A stretch of DNA of 64,000 nucleotides, taken from Arcuatula senhousia (lineage: Eukaryota; Mollusca; Bivalvia; Mytilida; Mytilidae). Positions 10,110 through 25,800 of this stretch are shown one piece after another. The notes below the pieces were generated by a model. That model saw only the letters and a list, made by a program, of their open reading frames with translations, ran no database searches and had not been told where the DNA came from. Position 1 is the first letter of the stretch, and every line of letters starts with the position of its first letter. The stretch is taken from positions 19,107,260 to 19,171,259 of the forward strand of contig OZ020313.1 of NCBI GenBank assembly GCA_963971305.1, written 5' to 3'. The position numbers and the translations under genes were made by a program.

Positions 10110-10620
10110 AGTAAGTAAGTAAGTAAATGCTTTATTTAAAGAGGCTAACCAAATTAGAACTAGTCTAATTTTCATTGGGGGCCTCATAAATATCAAGGTA
10201 TACATTATATTATATAAATAAAAACAAATACACAATACATAAAACAAAAACATATATAGTGAAACAAAAGTTATACATGTATTAAATTAAAATAAATAAT
10301 CACATTTCCTTTTTTGAAAAGTAAAAATCATAACATTTTGATTTAAAAACTTCTAGGTTTTTACAGAGTTTTATATCATTTGGCATTTCATTCCATAAAT
10401 TTACTGCTGTATCATAAAAAGAAATTTTGTAAAAATTAGTATTTGGTCTTGGAACAAATAAATCTTGATTTGATACAGATCGCAAATTGTGTAAATTAAT
10501 AGGTTTTTTTTCTGTATTTTTAGATAATCAGGTACCTGATCGTTCACAATGTTATACATTAAAATTGATTTTTGATATTTGACCCTTTCTACACTTGTTG
10601 CTACATTTTTTGTACAACAA
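10110..10620 (-). pseudogene. 3' end of a second LINE (copy B)
   Basis: The minus strand reads ERVKYQKSILMYNIVNDQ, PDYL, then after a frame change RSVSNQDLFVPRPNTNFYK, SFYDTAVNLWNEMPNDIK and FKSKCYDFYFSKKEM with a stop at 10300. RPxT, a DTAVxLWNxMP motif and FKxK are hallmarks of the C-terminal region of LINE reverse transcriptases. The tail has TTAC repeats near 10112-10125. Its sequence differs from copy A, so two LINE families ended here side by side. Confidence 0.7.
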
Positions 10621-10851
10621 AATAAACCAACATTATTTCCTTATCGCGTATATTCTGTTCTGATGCCCGCTAAATGAACTAGATGACACCTATAGGTACA
10701 ACGTATGTTCTAAAATTGAAATCTCCGTAAAAAACAATTAGATTGACAAGGAGTGGGCGTGATGTTCGGTCTACGTCACAATGATTCATGTAAGAAAGTT
10801 TAACTATAAATAACATTAATTGTACTGTTTTTACTATAGATCTAGAATAAT

Positions 10852-13800
10852 ATGCTTCTACTGGAATTTCTTTTAATTTTTAAATTATGCTTTTTATCGG
10901 TGAAATCACAGACGACGACACAAAGTCCGGAAGGTAATTTCGTTTGATCTTTTTTATTTGATAACATACTGAAATTTGGGTTGAGAAATTATAAATATAA
11001 GACATGAAAGAAAATGATAATCAACTGCATGTAATATATATTTTAACCGGTGTTGTCCTTATCTTTTAAGACTTTATGTTTTAAAATTATTATTTTTTTA
11101 TTCGAAAAAAGAATGATGTTGATATGAAATAACAAAAACTCACACGAAAAATGTGGACATAAACAATGATTTTTTTTTACATTTTGCATTAAGAAGTTCA
11201 AAAACCATGTTAGAACATTCAAAAATATTGACACGGTGATGAAGTAACTATAGAATGTTCTAAATCCATAAAATCTAAAGGTTTCATAAAAAATCATAAA
11301 AAAAATTAATAAAATACAAATGACAACAAAGTTCCTTTAATAAAGGAAATATATTAACTACAAATCATGATTTATATGTATTTTCAACGTTTTCCACTTG
11401 CACCACAAATTAATAGAACAAATAAATAAAACAATTTATGAGTAATTTTGTTAATATTCATTTTAAATATCCACTTCTGAATTGTTTAAAACAAACACGT
11501 GTTATTTTTTACGTATTTCCATTACGTATATCTATTATATATACCATCTACCATATTGTCAGTTAACAATTATTTATTGAAGTCAAGTAATAATTGTCAC
11601 ATGTAACAAATTACTACAACATTTTATAATCATTATTATCATATAAGGTAAAACAATACATTTTACAATACGCACAAAGGTCTGCCTATAGGTACACAAA
11701 GTTCACAAGGAGATACGTTTTTTTACAATTCCACAAAAATTAGCCAAAATTGTCCTCGCTGAAACTTGTGCATGTTGCTTCACTTGCTTCAGCTTTGACC
11801 ATTAGCAACAAAACATCTTTTGTGAAAGTTTAGCTCTCAGTGATATTTAAACATCCATATTCTTATAGCGATCAGCGCCTGCTGGCCTCGTTGAAGCCTG
11901 CTGGCGGTTGTCCATTGTGGTTTTTCTTAATTGTCGCTTGATTGTGGGCTGTGTCGCGAACACTTTTTCCACATCTCATCATTTTCTGTCTAAAATATCC
12001 CAATTCGGTAGCTTTGTTGATACCTTTATCAACCTGAAGGAGAGCGACCCTCTGTAGCGGGGGGGGGGGGGCAGTAGGAGATAGAGGTCGCATCCAGCAT
12101 TCCTACCAAATCAAGCTTTCCGGTAGAATCAATGGACTTAAAAATGTAAAAATTGGTTCAACTCCGAATTCTAGTTGAAAAAAATAAACTTTTCTCGATT
12201 TCCTAGTCTTTCTCAACGCTGATTGCTGTATTTCATTGGCTGAGTTTCAATTATCGTTAAATTCAAACAAAGAAAGTATTTAAAGACATTTTAAGACGCA
12301 GGCTACATAGTCCCAAGACCGGGACATGCTTGGTTTTACATACAATAAAATAAGCAAAATAATAAACTAGAATGACGGTCTTTCATGTTAAAAACTTATG
12401 CCGCCTGCGTCCTAAAATACATTAACAGGAAGTAGGTGAGTAACGGTCATATTATCACTTAACACCATGCATTTCGAACTAAAACGCTACTTGCCAATTT
12501 AAAATAGCAAAAGGCTGGGACATAAAGTTTTCGCAAAACTGCAATTAGGCTGGCATTTCCGGCCTCAACTACACTACTTTCCGTAGATTTGGACGTGCGC
12601 GGGAAAATCAGGGGCGGTAACACAAGTCTAAACTGCGATGGACATTTGTGACGACGTTGCACTCTGCAAGACACGGCACAAAATAAAGTGCCAAACGGAC
12701 CTATAAATGTCGCGTTGCTGTACGCTGCAGGCGACTTAAAAAACACAAGGCAGTACAAGACCCTCGACCCAAGCACTAAGGACCCGCCTATGATTTATAT
12801 ATTTGTTGTTACTTTTGTCAAATACACAATCAGACGCTGAAGTGCCACAATTTGGTGGTGGTATAACCTTGCTACATGCAAGTATAGTATTTAACGCAAA
12901 CATATGCAGGAGTCCCACATAAATAAATGTTTATAACAGACACTTGACCTTTAATGATAAAAACAGAAAAAGGAAGGAAAAACTATACCGCAAATATGAC
13001 GAGAATAAAGCATATATTTAGTAAGGTGGTTGAAACATTAACATGGGCAAAGCTTTATTATATATTATATGTCTATTTGTAAACTTTGGGGGGGGGGTGT
13101 ATTGTATTTTACCATAGGAATGAACGTCCGTATCGTTCAAATAAAAGGCTTCTTTTTACAATCTAAAATGAATGCTTTTTAGAGTATGATTACTTAACTT
13201 TTTATTACTCAAAGTTTATTCACAGGGTTTGACGAAACCTAATTTTCTTATGCTTTATTTATAATTAAGATTTCAATAGATGAGCCAGAAATTATTGATG
13301 TCCGTGTCCAACCTGGTGAAAAAGTAATATATTTCTAAAACTATAAGTGATGAGATACGAAAGTTCATGAGATATTTGTCAAATTAGAAAACAAGCATTT
13401 ACGAGTTTCATTTGACAAAAATATAACGAGTGTGATAAAAATCCGTATCTTATCACTTGTAGTTGTAAAACCCTTTTTTCTGTCTAACGTAAAAAAATTA
13501 TGCCCAAAAATTACTTAATATTAAAGTATCTATAGATCATTGGAAAATAATCCTATATGTATTGTTACATTACGTGTACCTATAGTATGTGTGGTGTTTC
13601 AAACATGTGAAAAAAGTAGTCAAATGAAGAAGTGCATGCCACCTTTTATTATCAATTTTAATCTAAAGTAAACTGTAAAACATTTTTGTGTTTTTTTTTT
13701 GTTTTTTTTTGTTGATATACTATGTTTGCCTTTTTATTCAAGCGAGATCAACCAAACAAAAGTAAGCACGCTTTCCACGAGATATGTATCTAACTGCGGT

Positions 13801-16800
13801 GTCTCGCGCGGACAGTCAATCAAATTTCTTGAAATTGAATATCAAATTTGTGTGGAGTGTGATACACAAAATAGTATCACCTCGCGAAAACTAGATCCAC
13901 ATGTAATAGTGCACAACAGTTCGGGAAATTTGGTATCGAATGAAATGAGAATGAGAGGTATTTCATTTTTTTTTCTAATCGATAAAAAACTACAACATAA
14001 AAGGGGAGGTCAAGGTCATCATTAGTAAATTTTCAAAAACTAAGTCTTTTTTCAATGTGAAATAGCTCAAATAAAATGTAACCCTTTTCTGATTTTTTCC
14101 CATTAGGGGTCCTGATGGGGGGATCCTGATCACGAATCACAAAGAATAAAAAATGCAAATAACGAAACACGGAAATATGGCAAATTTTTTGTTCACGGAT
14201 AAAAGTTTGACAGTGTATTACCATGATTACTGTAAAGCATACCGAAAACGAATCACGAACAAAATACTTTGCTGAGAACGGTTCACGTGTATTATCCAAT
14301 CACGATGGAGGGAAAAATATTTCAACAAATCACAATTCACGGAAAATAAAATTTGCCAATAACGGAGAACAAAATAAACCCATCGGCCCCCTCTAAAAGA
14401 ACAGGCGCATATCCAAGGAAATGCAACCCGGGTTTAAAACTAACAAAATATTTTTTTTTCTCCAAATATCCACGTAAAAAAACATACAAAATGTTCGGGC
14501 CTCGGTCAGCTTTGCAAAAAAAAATGCGCCCTTTTAAAAGTAACATTCTCAACCGTCCTGAAGAAGTCCGCAGTAAGCAGTTTTCAGCACGAATAAAACA
14601 TGGTGCTCGGTAAAAACCCCCAAAATAAGTTAAAGAAATGACGTAGAAAAGAAGTTTTAAAATAGGTCAATACTTTTTGACAAGAAAAAACTTTATTTAT
14701 TCTTATCTTGAGAGGCGTTTGGATATTAACGAAATGAAAGTCTAATAGCACTTTAATTGTGTAAATGTAATCTCTCTGCTAGATGGCAGGTGCTACGAAA
14801 TAATTTTAATACTAACCTTTTTGAACGTCGAGTCGCTTTTTGGGGACCAGCAGTAAGTAATTGTTGGCAAATATTTGCCCAACCAATTTTTTTCTGTTTC
14901 AGGACAGATGGACATAGCCACCATAGAAACCAATACAACAAATCTACAGGACTTGGTCAAGGGAATGCCAGAGACACTGAGCTTTACCCTGAATACCTTG
15001 AAGACCAACAAACCAATCATACTTAACCTTAAATTGAAGAAATCGTTAAAGGAAAACAGCTTTGTTTACGTTGTGAGACAAGATGAGAATGGAACGATGG
15101 TTGTCGTCAAGCAAAATATTCCCATTAATGAGGTAATTGTTTAAAGAGATACTTAAAACTTAGCTAAAGTTTTCTAAAATGATGTCTTATTACATTGATT
15201 AGTGAACAAGATACCGTATAAGGTGGGGGGGGGGGGGGTTCGCGGAAGCTAAATTTCGCGGATTTCTTTAAAAATGGGAGAACTTTTTTTTGCGGAATTC
15301 AATTTTAGTGATTATCAATATGCGACTATATTCTTTATATGTACTATATTCGAGATTTTTATTTTCGCGGGTTTAAATTTTCGCGAGTTGCCAAGTTGAA
15401 AATTAAATACCCGCAAAAAAAACAACTTATACAGTACTTCCGTAATCATATAGATTAAACCTTCGAGGAGGTATCACTTGGCTTAGCCTAGCTGCCCAAG
15501 TGATCTATTGTGCTGAACATAGTGCAGACGGTGTTATGGGTTCGAATCCCGCTGAGGGAGCGACCAAAAATGCGCAAGAGCAAACATTATATTGCAGTTC
15601 AGACATTGAGGGGAATCTTCGGACGTCTACATAACATATTTCCTGTTGCACCGGTAAACAAGGTAAAAGAAATCCCTTTTGTGTATTTCATATTGGAATA
15701 GGACGTATGATTTAAACATTTTGTATTGTAGAACATTGGTTTGTACCAAGACAAAAGTACTGGTGCCGCATTTACAGTTAAGTGTGAAGGACTGGAGAAT
15801 GGATATTGCAATCCAATTATAGTAAGTATTTACAATTAAATTAAAGTTTATTTTTGCCTAAAAGCGTGTTTAACTTTAAATCAAAATTTACTGCCAACAC
15901 TAATGTTACACATGGTTTATTTGTGACATACCAAGTGTTTTAATGAATTGGATAGTTTCAGGTAATGTGAGCAAAATAGCTTCGTGATGAATGGTTTACA
16001 ATGAAAATTTTACGCAATAATACATGCTTGTGCACTTCAAGATCCAAAAAGCTATGGCCAACAATTTGTTTTAATAAGAAACGAGAAACATTTAAGAGTA
16101 TCGTGTGGCCTGTTATAAATTGTCTGCTGCAAATTTGTGACAAATTTTAAAAATGGGGATAATATATAAGTATTCCAAATTATACATATTATACAATTCT
16201 TTATTACATTTTCTTTCTAAATATGGCGGACCATAGGTAGAAACTGTTTAAGCATCATGATTTGTCTTCAATTAACAGTATGGAAGCATTCATATAGATG
16301 ATGTCGAATACGACCTCTCAGAAATATCTACGGCAGATTTAGGCCTCGCGTCCAACCCAATAACTAATCCAATGACGTCATCGGGTCCCATTAGCAGCCG
16401 ACAAAAACGAGCGGCAAAAAAAGATAAAAAGAAGAATCAAAAAGAGAAAAATAAGAAAAATAAAAAAGAGAAAAATAAAGATCTGAAACAAGAGAGACGT
16501 CGTCAACGAAAAGAAGAAAAACAAAGAAGAAAACAGATGAAAAAGGAACAGAAGAGACAACGACGAGTTTATAAATTGATGAAAAGGAAACGAAAACATT
16601 CATTTAAAGATGATGTTAAGATTTTTGGTACGTTTTGAAAACTTAGCTTTGTTAGCAGCTTAAAAGATTTTGAAAACTAGAATCGCGATTGTTTTAGAAG
16701 TACAAAAGGGAAAAAAACATATATGGTTGATAATGTTTTGGTTAGCTGAATTGTCTTCAATGGCTAACAAATCAACTAGAAAACTAAATTAACTATCTAA

Positions 16801-19800
16801 TAATGCTAAGAAATTAAAGATAATTTCGAATTTTGTTTTTGCAAAAATGAATTCAGATGTCAGAAGATTTTGAATTTGAATTTTAATTTACAAACAGATG
16901 ACCAGACGATTTTAAAGACAGTCAAAGCATTGCACAAACATGTTAGATAAAGAAGCCCACACTCACAACACACCTTAGGGTTGTAACAAAACTGATGTTT
17001 AAGTCTTGAGTTTAATGCAAATAGACTAGTACCAACATGACCTACCCCATTCAATTCTGGATAATACCAAAATTTTATAAAGAGCTTGTAATTTCTTGTT
17101 TTTATATACAGACAGAGACACAACTAACAACTTAATTTCTAAGGAAAGACGCCTACCTCTAGGAAAAGCGATGTCGTTTTCTATGTCCGACAAGATCATT
17201 GAAGTTTCGGATAAAAAATTTCCAGTATTGGGACGTTCAGTTGTCTCTTCCAGCGTACAACGAATTGACCTAAAGGCAGACGACACTTACAACGTTGAAC
17301 TTCTGATTGTTGTTGATTATTCTATATACAAAAGGTACATTAATTTATCACAGGGGCTGTATACAGTTAAAACAATACATATCCCCCTCAATCCCTTTTC
17401 GGGGGTTATATATTACTTTAACTGAACACAAGCCCCTGTGGATTGATAGATTGAATAATTAAATCTTTCCATCAGTTTTTGATCTGAAGTTTTTAATATC
17501 TTACGTTTTAATATTCTTTAACAAAATAAATATCCCGTTAATACAAGTTACAAAGTCGGTACCGGTGTCAATTTCGGGTAGAAATATGTCATCAGTAGCA
17601 TTTGAACCAAACCAATTGAAAGGTAGAAACCAAAAACTTATTTTTAAATTGTATTTTCACGACTGCTTATTTGTTTGATTTTGTGTGCTAACTTTGATAA
17701 GCTGAGGTTCTACACATGAACAAGAGGTCCTATAGATGCTATGTTTACTCTATTTCAGAGAATTTGATGCTATTTCTGATAGAACTGTCTTTAACAAGGA
17801 TATAGAAGCGAAATCTAGAATTAGACAGTATTTTGCACATGTTGTAAACGGGGTATGTTTTTGGCTATATCATATACCACTTGTTTCCGGTAATTATGGT
17901 ACATACAAACCTGAACAATCAATTTCTTAATTTTTCAATCATATAAAACTCTCTTTACTGTTGTGTTACCTAAACAGATATTCTAATGTTATGAGAATTC
18001 TACGTTTCAATTATTTTTATGTCGCCATATAGGACCTGCGTCCAGCGGCGTCACAAAAATTTCCGTCACTTATTTCTGGGCAAAAACATGCACATGTTTC
18101 AGCCTTTTAATTTTTAGCATGTAGCTTCCTACAGTACTATATATGGTGGTAAGCGAATACCCGTAGCCAATCTACTTTCTCTTGACCGAATATTTTAAGA
18201 CACAGACGACATGACATTAACTTTTAAAATTTGTTGCTAAAATTATGCTCTTGTACAACTTTTCCAAAGTCTATACTGCATGTTTTATTTGTAGATGAAT
18301 TTGAGATATGACAACATTGATACCTCCAGATTTCATATAAACGTTGCAGTTTCTGGGTACATTATTGCAGACGTAAGTAAAGCCACGTGGTAAAGCAATG
18401 GTGTCAAACAATTTACTGCAAGAAAATCTCTTCTCTTTTATTACTAATACTTATTAGAATAGCATATGCATGAGCTAGAATAGTCAGTTACCTGCCCAAG
18501 ATTGCAGGTTTCCTCCGGGTACTTCGGTTTTCTCCACCATTAACACCGAAATGGCTCAGGTGCGTCGAAAAGGGCGTTAATCCCCCTATCCCACACACAA
18601 TTGCATGAATGTATTGCAGATTAAAAAAAAACCCGATTGTTTGGCAACAGAATATTTCGATTTATCATGTGAAAACTGAGAACCCTATAACGGTTGTTTT
18701 ACTATTGGGGTACTTTGAGATGAAGAGGGACATTTTTCAATATTCCATATTGCCAAAATCCTTTCAAATTCCAAAATACAAAAAATACAATCAAAATAGT
18801 TGAAAGTTTATTGTAACAATATACTATATTTCTTCTGACCACCTATCAGAAATAAGGAAGGTTGTTTTCTAGTTGACCATTACTTTATTTTTTTTAATGA
18901 AATCTTTATTGTCTCAAAATTGTACGTACTTGAATATTTTAGATTCCTGCTATATCGGTTTGGACGGCCGGTAATTCTGGGGGTTTAGTCGACTCGGATG
19001 ATGCATTAGACAGCCTTCGATCATGGAGACTTAACGTAGCTGAGTTACCAGAACATGACCATATGATGCTATTTACTGGGTATGTTTTGTTCAGATGGGT
19101 TATAATTTTTTTGGTTTTCGTGAATGTTGTTGATCCACGAAATTTGGTTCCCCACGAAGAGAAAATTTAACATTTAACACCAAGGAAATTGATTTCCACA
19201 AACATAAATGAATCCACAGTTACTGTAGCCAAACTCACATGGAAACAAATAACAACAATGTTAATTAGATTGCGTAAAACGAATGTTTTCACAAAAATTA
19301 AGATCTTCTCAAAGAGATTGTTTCATCATTGAAATCGTATTTTAATACAAGTGTATGCAAAATATACAACAACAAGAGTTGTTGGTTAGTATTTCTCTGT
19401 CACAATGCTCAATATCTTAGTCCCACAAAAAAGGTGACATTGTACAATGATTTTTTTTTATTGTATTCCTTAGAGTTAGTTGGTAAAGGAGCTGATTACC
19501 TTGCAAATTTTATTTTATAACAGCTTTGGACTATTTCTTTGTAGATACGATCTCTACAGATACAACAAACAAAACAATGGAGTAACAGGTTAGATTTTTA
19601 GAGTGCTGAGACTAATTTAATAAAATATCTTATTGGGGTTTTGGAAATTAAGTGCCAAGATCTTTGGATGTCTCGACTTTGAGAATCACAAATTAAAAAA
19701 AATAAATAAATAATAAATGTAATGTTCCAATCACCCTCTTTGAAGAGTAACAGTAATTGTGAACTATTCTCTAGCGGTCAGTCTTTGTTTCATAAAACAT

Positions 19801-22800
19801 CTTATCTTGATTATTTACCAAAATTTGAGAATTTCTTCGAAATTAAAATATGATTTTTGAGTATTTCCCAAAATTTGAGAATTTCTCCAAAATTGAAATA
19901 TGATTTTATAGAGCTTTAGATAAGCAGATTCTTATATTCGAGATGTTTTTTGTATAACTGGCTGTATACAAACACCACAAAACCATTAGTTCAAACATCA
20001 GAAAAACAATTTTGTTTATGGTTCCGTTTTTCTTACCAGGATTGGCATCTTTTGGGGCCATGTGCTCGGCTAGCAGCGTCTCCGTAGTGGAAGATAATGG
20101 TCTTTATGGCTGCATAAGCACTGGAACACATGAATTGGCTCACAGGTAACTTAAGACACTATTCTACATGTTCTATGAGTAATGTAATTGTGCCGTATCA
20201 TTAGTTTAGCTCTTGCATTAGATTTTTTACTTAATTGACTAATTTTGTTGAAGTTGTTTGTTAAGCGATTAATCAAAATAAATAGTTTAACACGTATATT
20301 TTTTTTTATTCTGGAAACATCAGTTGAAATAAATCACCTTTCAAAACAATGAGATAAATATGTCCACTAAACTATGTTAACCAACTTATTCTTGCGAGCA
20401 ATTTATATTCGCGGATTTTGAGAGCAACAGAAATTCCCGAAAATTAATCTCGCGAATTTACTCAATTTCATAGTATTTTTTTATTATTTGTATGACAAGT
20501 CGCGAAAATAAATAGCCGCGAAATAGCCCTAAGTCACTAAAACGCGAACTATTGTGATCGTGAAAATAAATTGGTTTACAGTTTGTAGTTGTAAGAACAA
20601 CCAACATATTTTTTTACATACTGATATATACTGCATGCTTATTTTTCCGTGATAGTCTTGGAGCAAGACATGATGGTAATGGGAATATCTGCTCTTCTCG
20701 ATCCAAGTTTATCATGGCTACCACTGGTGGGGCAACAGACAGCAATAATGAGCTTAATCCATGGAGATTTTCTTCTTGTTCTATTGAGGATATGCATTCA
20801 TTCTTAACAAGCCTGTAAGTGCAAAAAAGATTTTAAAAAAAGACATTAAAAGCTTATAATCATTTATATATTATTTCTATACTTGCACTGGGTTGTGTAC
20901 AGAAAATGTTTTGAAATTATAAAATAAAACCATAACTCTGATTCAATTCAAATTTATGATAGAATGTGCACATTTTAACTCAACTAAATCTTAATAAGAG
21001 TATTGCGTATTTGTAAAATGAAAGAATATACAAATAGTGGATAAGTGTTAATGACATAATGCATTACAATATTTCTTTTTTTCCAACTCATCGTCAAGAA
21101 TTTAAACTTGATGCCTTGTTTTACCTATTGTTGATGTAAGATATATTCACCTATTATCTGATCTCTGTAGAGGGCCAGGGAACTGCTTGATGGACGAAGC
21201 ACTAATATACGACAGCGATGAGTTTAACAGAGTGACAAAAGATGAAGCAGGTCAGGTTTACAACGTAAATGATCAGTGCAGACAAAGAGCGGGGAAAAAC
21301 TCCTTCTATGGATGGGTAAGCAGCATTAAACAATTATATGTAATATATACTCGATAAAGAAATCTTTATTGTGCTTCGCGGAGACGATGTAACGTGACAT
21401 GTGATATTTCGCTGGTTCAACCAGTTACTGGCGGGTAGCATGGTAAGGTCAACCGCTCATGACATTTTCCACATGACATCTATGATTTTTGTGTATCCTA
21501 TAAATAATATTTGATATAATATAACAGAGTTCTTAACCTAGTTGGTGTGTGAGCCAGAGCTTCTTTCCTCGAAAAGTAACTAAAGGTAACCCTCGGGCTA
21601 GCCTTCTCAGGAAAGAAGCATCTTGGTCACACACCAACTAGGATGATAATTGTATATATACTATTGCATTACTTAAGTTGTCACGATTGTTTTAAGATAA
21701 TTATTGTACCTTACATGAACATATCAACAAGGGCAAATGATATAGTAAATTAACAGTGTTGAAAGCTGACTTAAATTTTTTGTGCAATCCATTGTGGTAT
21801 TTCTAAATTACCATGTGTCGCATACACTTTTTCCACATCTCAGGTAGTTTTTATATAAGACTGGCACTAGTATTTAGGTTGATATTACTCAGTGCTCAAT
21901 TACCGTTTGAAGTCATTGAATGGAATCGTTTGTGGTTGCTTAAGGGGATACCCAACACTTTGGCTGAAATAAAATAACGTTTTAATTTTCCTGAAATCTC
22001 CAAAAATATTACCTATTTAATTGCTACATTTTGTAAATCATAAGAAAATCGAACCAAAGGTTTCTTGGGAAAATTGTCATTGAATACAATGGAGTTTCAA
22101 CAATTTCATAATTTGATTATTGAGATGCTTGATTTCTTTCGAGAAATATGCCTGACTAAAACATTAAACTGATATTCAAGAGTTATCTCCCTAAGGTGTT
22201 CTAAAACCGGTTGGTTTAGATTCTAATCATGTTTTGGTAAAAAAAGTTATTTTTATTGTTTTCTACTCTGTATGTCTGAGCCTCTCTCGAGTAAAGGCAT
22301 TTTCTTACTAAATAGGGAGGCGGTCTAGGAGAGTTTCAGGATATTTGTACCTCAATGGCGTGTAAAAGTGAAACTTCAGCTAGCAGTTATCTAATATACA
22401 CGGCTGCAAGAGGAACTTCATGTGGAGACAAAAGGGTAAGCATTTGTACAAGTCTAAAACTAAAGTGATGATAATATAACATTTTCACAATGATATACAA
22501 TTATAGTTTAAATCTTCGAAAGGGACCAAAGCTCCATTATACGGGGCTTCTCATGGGGGGAATACCAGGAATCAAGTAATCAGCATTTTTTGCCAAAGTT
22601 ATCAAATAATCATATATTTTTTAGAAATGTAATCAAAATCTGTTTCCCAATGGGAATCAAGTAATCAATAATTCAAACCTTGGTAATCTAAGAATCATTA
22701 AATATTTGCTCTTGTAATCAAGTAATCACCTTTAAAATGGCCTGGGAAGCATGTTATCAAAAACCCCATGAGAAGGCAATGATATATATTGTTTGTAATC

Positions 22801-25800
22801 TTTACTTAAAATAAAATAGCAGATACCTCTTTTCAATACCTTTCCACTTTTTCATTATTAATTGTCAAGAAGAGATGTCTTATCATAAGCTGCTATAATA
22901 TTTTTGCAGTGGTGTTTGAATGGCATATGTACCTATGACCCTAGAGCTCCTTCAAAAGATGGTAAGTAGAGGCAGTTATAAACAAGCAAGGTCAAAGAAC
23001 AAAAACAATCTGAAGGAGGTTTGCTCCTTATGTTTTGGAGTTTTTGTCAGATTTTCGAAATCCTTTGGTTTAACTCATGTCAAATGACTGTATTTTTGCA
23101 CATGAAGACCTTTTTTCGTTGAATTGATCAAAACTAAGTCCATTGTATATGCAATTCTTTTTTTATAAAAAAAAACTTACTCAATGCAGCAATGCAAATT
23201 TGGTAATGAAAACTCAAGTGAAAACCCCTTTTTCGCAAAAAAATATTAACGCTTATAGCATGAAAACAAGCAAATAGACCTACTGTTTTCTCTTGCTTAT
23301 TTTCATCATTTATCAATATTCTCTGAAAGTGATGGAACTTTTTTTCATTTGAATTTACTTTAAATCATGCTATTACAAAACTAATATATACTTAGGAACA
23401 AAAACAAATTTATAATGATATAGATGCTGCACAATTCTATTTTTGCGTAGTTTTTGGTTCATTTAAAAAAAACCACTTACAACCAATGTATTTGTATGAT
23501 TGAAACGCCTATTAAAGTTTTATAGGTTCTTACATAAGTTCTAAGAAATAACCGGGATCTTTCACAAGTGATATAATTTTTCCGTCTTTTTGCGTGGGAG
23601 CGCAGCGGAACAAGCCAAAAGATCCTAAAATTCTATTACAAGTGAAAGATCATTGCCGGTTTTCCAAGAACGCGTGTAAGTACCTATTTCTTCCGTAAAA
23701 ATATTTTTTATGTTCTGAAATCTTGGTGGCTTCATTCTAAAAACCAAAAGTTTAAAATAACATTGCATTTATCGATCTATATCAGTACCGGCGGTTATCA
23801 TTGGTTAATTGACCAGTGTGAGATCGCTGCACGTGCTCGCATCTCTACCTGGTCATCTCACACTGAAAAGAGTCATTTTAAATACGGAAGAATACAAACT
23901 TCATGAGATTGGTTTAAGGCAAATTGTAGAGATTGACCTGGTAGATACACGGTTTTAATTAAAAATAAAAATGTAAATTTAACCGTGTTAACATTTCAAG
24001 TTCAAACGAAGCAGTTTGATTAGATATTGTTTTCGTCGAATTTTAGACAACTGTGTTCATGGTGACTCTCAGAGGTTATTTGATGGTCAGACATGTTCTG
24101 AACTCATTCAAGACGATCCAGTCAAGTGCTACGAGACATACTACAGGGATTTCTGTTGCCAATCCTGTAAAGATATAGAACAGCCAATCAGAGGTAAGGG
24201 TACTGCAGAGTAAGAAGTCGAATCATGACATAGGCAAAATTGCGAAATTGTAAATGTAACAATGTCTCAGATATGTTCAGTATTCTGTCATTGAATTGTT
24301 GTGGTATACTGAAAAAAATGCACTGTCCAGAATTAATAGAATTTGTTAGTAAATATAATTTTATTTGCCTGACTGAGAATAAAACTGATGACTTTGATAC
24401 TATAGATATGCCAGGCTATACTTTTAAGCTACTTAATAGACAAAATTATAAACGAGTTAAATCAGGAGGCATCGCCTTCGGCTATAAATCAGAATTTGAA
24501 AATTTTGTCCATTATATACAAACGGACAGTAAATTAGTTTCCTGGTTCAAAGTTTCTGCAAATCTATTTAATACTCCTGAAGATATTATCATTGGCAATA
24601 TCTATATCCCACCCGAAAATTCTATTTACAGGGCTGATGACCCTTTCAATGAATTAGAAATAGAGTATTTTAATTTTTCAAATAATTACAGATTTATACT
24701 CCTAAATGGAGATTTCAATAGTAGAACGGACAAAGATGCAGATTTTACAGAAATTGTAAATGATAGTCATAACCCTATTAATAATGTGCATAATTTGTGT
24801 TATACACTTGCTGATTTTGATATGAATCTTAATAGAAACAGTAAAGATTGTACAAAAAACAACTATGGTAACAACCTTTTGGAAATGTGTAAAAATAATA
24901 ATTTGTTCATTTTAAACGGTAGAGTCAATGGTGACAAAATGGGCATGTTTACTTGCAAGCAAACAAGTGTTGTTGACTATTTTATTTGTACACATGACAT
25001 GTTATCTTGTATTCATACTTTGAATGTCATTGATTTTTGTTCTCTGTATTCAGATGTACATAACCCTATTGAGCTATGTGTAAAAGTACCAAGGAAACCT
25101 AATCCCCCTATGTTTGAACAATATAATTTAAATGATAAGAAGAAAATAAAAAAATGGGATACGGATAAAGTAGAATCTTACCTAGAAAATATTGATATTC
25201 ACAAGGTTGAGCAATTGATAGGTGAGTTAGAAGAAGTCAATATCGAAAATTTATCACAAGATAAAATTGACGCACTGATCGAGAAAACAAACGCTTTGAT
25301 CGTTAATCCAGCAGAACAGGTCTTCGGAACATATGACCGAAGTCTGAATAACGGTAAACAGTCTTCGAAAAATAACAAGCCGTGGTTTAATTCTGAATGC
25401 CGCAGAAAACGAAAATCCTACAGAGTAGCAAAGTCTCGATTTAGATTACGTAAATCTGACGAAAATAGAAATATTCTTCGACAAACGGAGAAGGAATAAA
25501 AGCGTGAAACTAGCAAAGCGCTGCTATCGCATCGACGAAATATGAAAAAGAAATTACGATCGCTGCGAACACAAAACAGTAAAGAATACTGGAATATTAT
25601 TAATACGAGACAAGACCAGCGAAAGTCAGGCGCGGCCATAGACAATTTGTTTGATTTCTTTAAAGATCTAAACAGCGGCGACGGTATCGAAAACACGGAA
25701 TACGAGAATGTCGCAGGTACTAATGATACCATTAATATGAATATAAATTGTGAGATTTCTGAATTAGAAATACTAAAATGTATTAAAGATTTGAAAAATA

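Noticed and set aside
12459..12776. 105-aa minus-strand open frame in protease intron 1
   Set aside because: The composition is GC-richer than its surroundings, but there is no recognisable domain, no flanking exons and an equally long open stretch on the other strand.
15484..15560. Genuine tRNA gene
   Set aside because: A and B boxes are present but there is no acceptor-stem pairing and no clear anticodon arm, so a SINE head fits better.
24016..24213. Stand-alone small secreted Cys-rich peptide
   Set aside because: Acceptor and donor sites, phase and homology to the following repeats show that it is an internal PLAC exon of the protease.
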